Part shown: piece by piece, positions 1 to 4,685 of the stretch
Layout: each line of letters starts with the position of its first letter
How positions within the stretch are numbered: position 1 is the first letter of the stretch
Assembly (NCBI GenBank): GCA_019751475.1
Contig: JAIENH010000623.1
Coordinates: 1-6,158 of the forward strand
DNA from: Cyclobacteriaceae bacterium
GTDB taxonomy: Bacteria; Bacteroidota; Bacteroidia; Cytophagales; Cyclobacteriaceae
Reading direction: 5' to 3'
Length of the DNA: 6,158 bases
Position numbers and translations under genes: made by a program
Notes under the pieces: generated by a model
Told to the model about the DNA's origin: nothing
Database searches by the model: none
What the model saw: the letters and a program-made list of their open reading frames with translations, nothing else

Positions 1-431
1 GATTCACGGTATTCACAGGCGAGGGCCTTCAAAAGCTGGCTGCATTTCAGGCCGCGTGTTACAAACAAGTAACAGAGGCCAATGGCACGTTTCGTGATGA
101 CCGCTATGAATCACTTCGTACCAAACCGATGCAATCATCTCATATCATTGCCATCGGCATGAAACGCGATGAAAAAAATAGTGTGCCGGATTGGGAAGAA
201 TTGGGTGCTGTCTTTTGCGCTATCGAAAACATGTACCTAACCGCTACTGCTTACGGTGTGGGGTGCTACCTGAGTACCGGGGGCGTTACTAACTTAGAAG
301 AGGCTAAACCTTTTTTTGATTTGCTACCAAACGACAAACTGTGTGGCTTCCTGCATGTCGGTTGTATAAAAGGAACTCTGCCTGATGGTAAACGCAGCCC
401 GTTGCAAGAAAAGGTGAAGTGGGTAGGATGA
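1..431 (+). CDS. Nitroreductase-family flavoprotein, C-terminal part (5' end outside window)
   Basis: The reading frame is open from base 3 to the TGA at 429-431, giving 142 visible residues. A Met codon at 129 is internal, because recognisable protein continues upstream of it (FTVFTGEGLQKLAAFQ...). The family's usual length is about 185-200 residues, so roughly the first quarter is missing. The visible part matches the FMN-dependent nitroreductase fold of the YdjA/TM1586 type. It has the long helix 'ELGAVFCAIENMYLTATAYGVG', which leads into the glycine-containing flavin-contacting loop (GVGCYLSTGG), followed by a 'FLHVGCIKG' strand near the C-terminus. Family members are cytoplasmic NAD(P)H-dependent oxidoreductases, usually homodimers, that reduce nitro compounds, quinones or similar acceptors. 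The natural substrate cannot be read from the sequence. The downstream PLP-enzyme gene begins 25 bp after the stop on the same strand, so co-transcription is plausible but unproven. Family assignment is fairly secure; function is general only. Confidence 0.85.
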   Translation, partial: FTVFTGEGLQKLAAFQAACYKQVTEANGTFRDDRYESLRTKPMQSSHIIAIGMKRDEKNSVPDWEELGAVFCAIENMYLTATAYGVGCYLSTGGVTNLEEAKPFFDLLPNDKLCGFLHVGCIKGTLPDGKRSPLQEKVKWVG

Positions 432-456
432 AATTTTGATTAACACAATCTGATAC

Positions 457-1410
457 ATGAATATTACACGCGAATCTATTACTGTCGCTCACGACCGCAT
501 CAGGTCATACGTTCATCGCACACCCGTGCTGACAAGCACTTCGATTAACGAGATCGCTGGCTGCTCGATCTTTTTTAAGTGTGAGAATTTTCAGAAGGTC
601 GGGGCTTTCAAAGCGCGAGGCGCGATGAATGCTTCCTTGAAACTTTCCAAGGAACAACTCGCCAAAGGCATTGCTACACACTCATCAGGTAACCACGCAC
701 AGGCCTTGGCGCGGGCTGGAAAAATTCTTGGCGTAAAATCATACATCGTGATGCCGCGTACAGCTCCCGAGATTAAAAAGCGTGGGGTACGGGGTTATGG
801 TGGTGAAATTTTTGAATGCGAGCCCACCCTTGAATCGCGCGAAGCTACCTTGGCAGAAGTGGTGAAGAGAACTGGGGCCACGGAGATCCACCCCTTCAAT
901 AACTACGATGTGATCGAAGGACAGGCCACATGCGCGAAGGAATTGCTGGAAGAGGCTGGCCCGCTGGATGTGGTGGTGGGGCCTGTAGGCGGAGGCGGGC
1001 TGCTCAGCGGCACGGCCCTCGCGATAAAGTACTTTTCACCCACTACAGAAGTAGTGGCCGGAGAGCCGTCCGGATCGGATGACGCCTTTCGCTCCATGAA
1101 AAGCGGCAAGATTGAACCGGCCCAATCACAGACCATTGCCGATGGCCTGCTCACCACACTGGGCGACAAAACCTTTCCCGTTATTTACGAACATGTGAAA
1201 GAGATCATTACCGTGAGCGATGAAGAAATTATAGCGGCTATGCGATTGATTTGGGAGCGACTGAAAATTATTGTTGAACCTTCCTGCGCAGTGCCTTTGG
1301 CAGCCGTGCTGAAAGACAAATCAAAATTCAGCGGTAAGCATGTAGGGATTATCCTGTCGGGAGGAAACGTAGACCTGGAAAAAGTGGGGAAGTTCTTTGA
1401 AGGGAAGTAA
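457..1410 (+). CDS. PLP-dependent serine racemase / serine-threonine dehydratase family enzyme
   Basis: This complete 317-residue cytoplasmic enzyme has fold type II PLP architecture. The PLP Schiff-base lysine is K52 in 'FKARGA'. The cofactor-ring loop is SSGNHAQ (76-82), the phosphate-binding glycine loop is GPVGGGGLLSG (175-185), and SGGNVD (301-306) forms the pyridine-side loop. The family eliminates water from L-Ser or L-Thr to give pyruvate or 2-oxobutyrate, and some members interconvert L- and D-serine. There is no C-terminal ACT domain, so it is not the isoleucine-feedback-regulated IlvA type of about 500 residues. Three details lean to serine racemase over TdcB-type catabolic threonine dehydratase. 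S77 aligns with human Ser84, where TdcB/IlvA have Ala. E203 and D209 in 'EPSGSDD' align with the Mg2+ ligands E210 and D216. The 'WERLKIIVEPS' segment resembles the human sequence. The ATG at 457 gives the standard N-terminus. No Shine-Dalgarno is visible, which is usual for Bacteroidota. The racemase-versus-dehydratase balance is inference. Confidence 0.9.
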   Translation: MNITRESITVAHDRIRSYVHRTPVLTSTSINEIAGCSIFFKCENFQKVGAFKARGAMNASLKLSKEQLAKGIATHSSGNHAQALARAGKILGVKSYIVMPRTAPEIKKRGVRGYGGEIFECEPTLESREATLAEVVKRTGATEIHPFNNYDVIEGQATCAKELLEEAGPLDVVVGPVGGGGLLSGTALAIKYFSPTTEVVAGEPSGSDDAFRSMKSGKIEPAQSQTIADGLLTTLGDKTFPVIYEHVKEIITVSDEEIIAAMRLIWERLKIIVEPSCAVPLAAVLKDKSKFSGKHVGIILSGGNVDLEKVGKFFEGK

Positions 1411-1412
1411 AA

Positions 1413-1766
1413 TCAATCGCCTTTGATTTCAACGAATTGCTCACCTGCTAATATCATTTCATAGGCTTTTGTAAATGTTTTAAGCAGGATTTCTTTCAAT
1501 CGAGTATTTGAGGTATTGCCGCACGTAACGAGTATGATTTGAGGTGGTGACCCCAATCGTTTAAGCCAGTTAATAAAATCGCTATCTTTTGTCATAATAA
1601 TGCTCCGCTGTGCTTTGGCGGCCATGAAAATCGCCAAGTCATTTGAATCCCTGTAACCAAGTGATCTAAATGACTGAGCCGTTACGAAGTCAAAATTCTG
1701 GTTGAGCCACAAAGCAATTGATGGCGATAATTGAGCATCAATCCAAATGTCAATTTTTGCAGACAC
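1413..1766 (-). CDS. DUF5615 family PIN-like protein, putative toxin of a DUF433/DUF5615 pair
   Basis: This 117-residue protein starts at a GTG (1766-1764). An in-frame TAA, the antitoxin stop, lies two codons upstream, and the 'IDIWIDAQLSP' N-terminus is that expected for the family, so GTG is the likely start. An ATG overlapping the antitoxin stop (TAATG, 1772-1768) is out of frame and terminates after six codons. DUF5615 proteins are small PIN/Mut7-C-like domains, and acidic residues of the presumed metal site are visible: D10, D40/D43 in 'YRDSND', and D61/D63 in 'MTKDSDF'. PIN-type proteins are typically Mg2+-dependent RNases; RNase activity of DUF5615 members is inferred from fold. The gene sits 3 bp after the DUF433 gene, the classic order with the antitoxin first, and no Shine-Dalgarno is evident, so translational coupling is likely. 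Its 3' end lies 2 bp from the end of the convergent PLP-enzyme gene, with no terminator between them. Confidence 0.85.
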   Translation of the reverse strand: MSAKIDIWIDAQLSPSIALWLNQNFDFVTAQSFRSLGYRDSNDLAIFMAAKAQRSIIMTKDSDFINWLKRLGSPPQIILVTCGNTSNTRLKEILLKTFTKAYEMILAGEQFVEIKGD

Positions 1767-1769
1767 GCA

Positions 1770-1997
1770 TTAGGCTGCTAAAACCGGATGATTCAGCCTT
1801 GCACTGGCATACTTTAATGCAGCCTTGATATCATCTTCTTCAAGATCAGGTAGCTCCTCAAGAATTTGTTGATGTGTCAACCCATTAGACAGGAGTTCGA
1901 TTACATCAATGACCCGTATTCTCATGCCTCGAATGCAAGGATGACCTCCACATTTTTCAGGGTCAATTGTAATTCGGCTTAAAAGAAGCTCGTTCAT
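1770..1997 (-). CDS. DUF433 domain protein, putative antitoxin
   Basis: This 75-residue protein is a near-complete DUF433 domain. It has the signature 'RITIDPEKCGGHPCIRGMRI' (residues 8-27), then a helix-turn-helix-like region 'VIDVIELLSNGLTHQQILEELPDLEEDDIKAALKYA' (29-64). DUF433 proteins are small and carry a winged/HTH-like fold related to the VapB-type antitoxin DUF433 family. They are very commonly encoded directly upstream of a DUF5615 or other PIN-like protein, as here. By analogy this protein would neutralise its partner and might autoregulate the pair; neither has been shown by this sequence. The start is the ATG at 1997-1995. A perfect Bacteroidota -7 element lies only a few bases upstream, so the message may be essentially leaderless. 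The gene ends with TAA at 1772-1770, immediately before the partner's GTG. Confidence 0.88.
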   Translation of the reverse strand: MNELLLSRITIDPEKCGGHPCIRGMRIRVIDVIELLSNGLTHQQILEELPDLEEDDIKAALKYASARLNHPVLAA

Positions 1998-2001
1998 AAT
2001 G

Positions 2002-2029
2002 CAAAGATAGAAAGTTGTAAAGCGCCAAA
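2002..2029 (-). promoter_or_regulatory. Putative Bacteroidota sigma-A promoter of the DUF433/DUF5615 pair
   Basis: On the minus strand, TATCTTTG (2009-2002) matches the Bacteroidota -7 consensus TAnnTTTG exactly. A TTTG (2029-2026), matching the -33 element, precedes it with a 16-nt spacer, slightly shorter than the roughly 17-23 nt usually quoted. The -7 box ends four bases before the antitoxin ATG (1997-1995), so transcription should begin at or within a base or two of the start codon. That would leave no room for a ribosome binding site and would give a leaderless mRNA. The elements are seen directly; promoter activity and the start site are inferred. Confidence 0.6.
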
Positions 2030-2041
2030 AAAATCAGATGT

Positions 2042-2101
2042 ATTTCTGTCGGTGTGATCTCTGCGGTTAAGAATTTAAAACCACTGGGAACACAGAGAAA
2101 T
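2042..2101. repeat. Imperfect inverted repeat in the intergenic region
   Basis: A left arm at about 2042-2068 and a right arm at 2079-2101 are imperfect reverse complements around a 10-nt A/T-rich centre (AAGAATTTAA). In the inner 16 bases (2053-2068 against 2079-2094) 12 of 16 positions pair, and both outer ends are ATTTCT when read on the same sense. The right arm and its continuation (ACACAGAGAAATCCACAGAG, 2090-2109) have the low-complexity ACACAGAG/CCACAGAG character of dispersed repeats seen in many environmental bacterial genomes. It may be a decayed dispersed element; no transposase is nearby and no second copy lies in the window. The rest of the gap 1998-2234 holds only the antitoxin promoter and the peptidase terminator. 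Confidence 0.45.
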
Positions 2102-2176
2102 CCACAGAGCCTTTTGAGGTAATGAGGACCTTACACCATCATGTGAGAGGATAGCGCTTGATATACTTGTTCCTTT

Positions 2177-2214
2177 AAAATAAAAAGCGTCAGGCGGTTG
2201 ACCCACCTGACGCT
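2177..2214 (-). terminator. Rho-independent terminator of the downstream M1 peptidase gene
   Basis: On the minus strand a perfect 9-bp stem AGCGTCAGG / CCTGACGCT (2214-2206 with 2194-2186) closes an 11-nt loop, within which two further G-C pairs can form beyond one mismatch. It is followed directly by a T-rich tract, TTTTATTTT. It begins 21 bp after the TAA of the 740-residue peptidase (2237-2235), the expected position. The opposite strand has no comparable T tract immediately after the hairpin, so it appears to work in one direction, protecting the DUF433/DUF5615 pair from read-through. Confidence 0.88.
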
Positions 2215-2234
2215 CATAGATTTTTGCGGATGTG

Positions 2235-4457
2235 TTAATTGCTTCCTTTCTTAATCTGATCGAATTTATTTTCGGCAGGTTTTTTAGGGAATACATTGTC
2301 GTTAACGTTCACATCAGCTGTTTCAAAATTGGGATCCACCAGCATGTTGGTTACTTCTTTGTCTTTGATGAATACCTTTTTCACTTCGTACTCATTGTTG
2401 CGCCAGATCTCGGCCGGTATCCGCTCAATTTCTTTCGAGCCGTCTTTGTATGTCCACTCAATGATCACGGGCGACACGAGTCCACCGGTGTTTTTCAGAG
2501 TCACTTCGTAAATGTTTTTGCCTTCCAATTTTTTGCGCACAGCGTTGTCATCAATTTTATTTCTGAATTCACCGTACATGTTGTCAGGTGTGTTGATGAC
2601 AGTAAACTCCTGCGGTCCTTGCGAAAAGTCAGTGGCATTGCCCCCGTTTGACTTGGCGGCCAGGTCGCCCTGTTTCACTTTTACATTTTTGTTTTCAGGA
2701 TCCACCGTGGTGGATTTTACTTTAAACCATTTCACGTTGTCCACCGTCAGGTCTACGTTGTCGGTAGTGTAAAACCATCCGCGCCAGAACCAGTCAAGAT
2801 CAACAGCCGATGCGTCTTCCATGGTGCGGAAAAAGTCACCCGGCTTGGGATGCTTGAACATCCACCGCTGAGAATATTCTTTAAATGCTTTGTCAAAGAG
2901 TTCGGGCCCCATCACCGTTTCGCGCAAGAGCGTAAGAGCGGCCGAGGGTTTTGTGTAACCATTCGGGCCAAAGCTTCCCGCCTGGTTGTCAGACATGGCC
3001 ATCACCGGGCGCATCACATTTTTATCGCCCTTCATAAAAGGCACGATGCCTTTAGGTGTGCCGTGCACCAAGTCAAGTTCCGGGTAGCGCTCGCGCTTGG
3101 TTTCTTTTTCCAGGAAGGTATTAAGTCCTTCGTCCATCCATGTGCACTGACGCTCATCGTTGTTGACAATCATGGGGAAGAAATTGTGTCCTACTTCGTG
3201 CACCACTACGGAGATCATGCCATCGCGCTTACGGTCATTGTATTTTCCGTCTTTGTCAGGGCGACCAAAGTTGAAGCAGATCATCGGATACTCCATGCCG
3301 ATGCTGGCACCGTGCACCGAGTAAGCTGTAGGATAGGGATAATCGAACGTGCGGGCCGAGTAAACCTCAAGCGTGTTTTTAATGGCTTTGGTGGATTCTT
3401 TTTCCCACAGTGGATTGCCTTCTTTTCCGTAGAGTGACTGCGCCAGCGGAGTCTTGTCTCCTACTTTCACAGCCACGGCATCCCAGATAAACTTACGCGA
3501 AGACGCAAAGGCAAAGTCGCGCACATTGTCTGCATGAAATTCCCACGTGCTCTTTTTCTTCGAGCGCTCTTTTTCCTTCTTCAAGGCCTCTGCAGCCGTG
3601 ACAATGAATACCGGTTGATCAAATGTCTTGCGCGCTTTTTCGAAACGCGTGATCTGTTCAGAAGTTAACACGTCTTTTGGATTTTGCAGCCAACCAGAAG
3701 CACCTACGATATGATCTGCAGGCACCGTCAATCGCACTTTGTAGTTTCCGAACGTAAGCGCAAACTCACCACCGCCTAAAAACTGTTTGTTTTGCCAGCC
3801 TTCGTAATCGTCAAACACGCACATACGTGGGAACCACTGCGCAATAGTGTACACATAGTTTCCATCATCAGGAAAGAACTCCATACCGCTTCGTCCACCC
3901 ACCAACATGCGGTCGTTGATATTGTACGACCACTCGATGGAGAACACAAACTGTTCACCATTCTTCAGTGGCTTTGGCATATCCACGCGCATCATGGTGT
4001 AGTTGATGACGTAAGGCAAATCTTTGCCTGCGGCATCCTTTACCGACTTTATGTTAAAGCCACCTTTGTAATCAAGTGCGGCCGCTGATGTAGCCAAAAA
4101 CTTGGCAGGAATAGAATCGCGTATACCGCTGCCGGAAGTTTTACGTGTCATGCTGTTGTCGGCATTGATGTTTTGGTCTAGCTGCACCCACAGGTACTTC
4201 AGCTCTTCGGGCGCCTGGTTGAAGTAGGTGATCGTCTCCGATCCACTGATGCTTTGGTTATCATCGTTCAGTTCAGCACTGATCACATAGTCAGCGCGCT
4301 GCTGCCAGTACGCGGGTCCCGGTGTGCCCGAACTGCTGCGATAGGTATTAGGCGTAGGCAGCATCTGGTCAAGCTGCTCAAATTTGCCCTGCCACTTTTG
4401 CTGGGCATTGGCGGCAAAGCAAAGGGCCAGCAAACAAACAATCGATAATTTTCTCAT
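2235..4457 (-). CDS. Secreted M1-family zinc metallopeptidase (aminopeptidase N-like), complete
   Basis: This 740-residue protein begins with a signal peptide: MRK, a hydrophobic stretch LSIVCLLALCFAA, and a likely signal peptidase I site after ANA (16-18). It should be exported to the periplasm or beyond; no lipobox and no C-terminal sorting domain are seen. An M1-type N-terminal beta domain spans about 50-300, with 'QWFPRMCVFDDYEGW' at 207-221. The catalytic gluzincin domain spans about 310-570. It contains GMEYP (387-391) in the place of the GAMEN substrate motif, HEVGH (420-424) plus E443 as the HExxH-x18-E zinc site, and Y501 as the probable transition-state tyrosine. A beta-rich C-terminal region (about 575-725) ends in 'DPNFETADVNVNDNVFP'. 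Family members remove N-terminal residues from peptides; specificity is not readable here. A strong terminator follows. A close paralogue lies 228 bp upstream on the same strand. The start ATG is fixed by the signal peptide. Confidence 0.93.
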   Translation of the reverse strand: MRKLSIVCLLALCFAANAQQKWQGKFEQLDQMLPTPNTYRSSSGTPGPAYWQQRADYVISAELNDDNQSISGSETITYFNQAPEELKYLWVQLDQNINADNSMTRKTSGSGIRDSIPAKFLATSAAALDYKGGFNIKSVKDAAGKDLPYVINYTMMRVDMPKPLKNGEQFVFSIEWSYNINDRMLVGGRSGMEFFPDDGNYVYTIAQWFPRMCVFDDYEGWQNKQFLGGGEFALTFGNYKVRLTVPADHIVGASGWLQNPKDVLTSEQITRFEKARKTFDQPVFIVTAAEALKKEKERSKKKSTWEFHADNVRDFAFASSRKFIWDAVAVKVGDKTPLAQSLYGKEGNPLWEKESTKAIKNTLEVYSARTFDYPYPTAYSVHGASIGMEYPMICFNFGRPDKDGKYNDRKRDGMISVVVHEVGHNFFPMIVNNDERQCTWMDEGLNTFLEKETKRERYPELDLVHGTPKGIVPFMKGDKNVMRPVMAMSDNQAGSFGPNGYTKPSAALTLLRETVMGPELFDKAFKEYSQRWMFKHPKPGDFFRTMEDASAVDLDWFWRGWFYTTDNVDLTVDNVKWFKVKSTTVDPENKNVKVKQGDLAAKSNGGNATDFSQGPQEFTVINTPDNMYGEFRNKIDDNAVRKKLEGKNIYEVTLKNTGGLVSPVIIEWTYKDGSKEIERIPAEIWRNNEYEVKKVFIKDKEVTNMLVDPNFETADVNVNDNVFPKKPAENKFDQIKKGSN

Positions 4458-4491
4458 GGTGTACGTGTTAATTCTATTCGAAACTGAACTA

Positions 4492-4512
4492 CCTTCGGCT
4501 AAAAGCCGAAGG
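4492..4512. repeat. REP-like palindrome, copy 1
   Basis: This is a perfect palindrome: CCTTCGGCT (4492-4500), AAA loop, AGCCGAAGG (4504-4512), a 9-bp G/C-rich stem with a 3-nt loop. It lies 35 bp upstream of the start of the 740-residue peptidase. Neither strand has a T tract directly after it, so it is a poor candidate for an intrinsic terminator. It shares the core TTCGsCTAAA with two further palindromes in the same intergenic region, suggesting a small repetitive extragenic palindrome family. Confidence 0.7.
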
Positions 4513-4520
4513 GTTTAGTA

Positions 4521-4534
4521 TCGGCTAAAGCCGA
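4521..4534. repeat. REP-like palindrome, copy 2
   Basis: TCGGCT (4521-4526), AA, AGCCGA (4529-4534) is a 6-bp perfect stem on a minimal loop. It shares CGGCTAAA and AGCCGA with copy 1, which ends 8 bp earlier, and is followed by CTGAAG. It is shorter than copy 1, with outer arms that no longer pair. The closely spaced pair (copies 1 and 2) resembles the arrangement of REP sequences in bacterial intergenic regions. Confidence 0.55.
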
Positions 4535-4605
4535 CTGAAGCAATGCACATAGACTCGGAAATCATTCGGGAGAAAATCGCTGAGTCATCTAGTGTTCGCT
4601 TCATA

Positions 4606-4636
4606 CAAAATTATTAAACTAAAGTCTTCGCCTAAA
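4606..4636 (-). promoter_or_regulatory. Candidate Bacteroidota promoter for the 740-residue M1 peptidase
   Basis: On the minus strand TAATTTTG (4613-4606) matches the -7 consensus TAnnTTTG. A TTTA (4636-4633), one base off the -33 TTTG, lies 19 nt upstream, a good spacing. Transcription would start near 4602 and leave a 5' leader of about 145 nt that contains palindrome copies 1 and 2. The -33 element falls inside palindrome copy 3. If real, the second peptidase can be transcribed independently of the first. The match is visible, but short A/T-rich motifs arise by chance. Confidence 0.4.
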
Positions 4637-4644
4637 GGCGAGGG
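4626..4644. repeat. REP-like palindrome, copy 3 with compensatory change
   Basis: TCGCCT (4628-4633), AA, AGGCGA (4636-4641) is a perfect 6-bp stem, extended outward to 4625-4627 and 4642-4644 by one C-G pair and T-G wobbles. Compared with copy 1 (TTCGGCTAAA...AGCCGAA), the G-C pair in the stem is switched to C-G on both arms, so pairing is preserved while the sequence differs. It lies 42 bp downstream of the stop of the upstream peptidase. No T tract follows on the minus strand close enough for a standard terminator. Confidence 0.55.
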
Positions 4645-4685
4645 ATTTTCCCCCAGATACAGACATTAAATGATTGGGTTAACGA

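Noticed and set aside
903..1169. Minus-strand open frame opposite the PLP enzyme
   Set aside because: Its Pro/Ser-rich composition mirrors the glycine loop and neighbouring codons of the PLP enzyme on the other strand; no independent support.
1768..1770. ATG overlapping the antitoxin stop (TAATG) as the toxin start
   Set aside because: It is out of frame with the DUF5615 protein and reaches a TGA after six codons; the in-frame GTG at 1766-1764 gives the proper N-terminus.
2075..2296. Minus-strand open frame of 73 codons at the end of the M1 peptidase
   Set aside because: It overlaps the 3' end of the peptidase in another frame, runs through the intrinsic terminator hairpin and the inverted repeat, and resembles no known protein.
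2850..3437. Plus-strand open frame of 195 codons antisense to the M1 peptidase
   Set aside because: It lies wholly opposite a well-supported peptidase catalytic domain, has no recognisable motif, and is the kind of His/Phe-rich antisense frame expected by chance. The same applies to 2232-2651, 3792-4088 and 4773-4979.
4492..4512. Palindrome copy 1 as an intrinsic terminator
   Set aside because: The stem is strong, but neither strand has a T tract right after it, and it lies next to the start of the downstream gene rather than the end of the upstream one.
4492..4644. Three palindromes as a CRISPR array
   Set aside because: Units are of unequal length, spaced 8 and about 91 bases apart, and short; there are no regular spacers and no cas genes.
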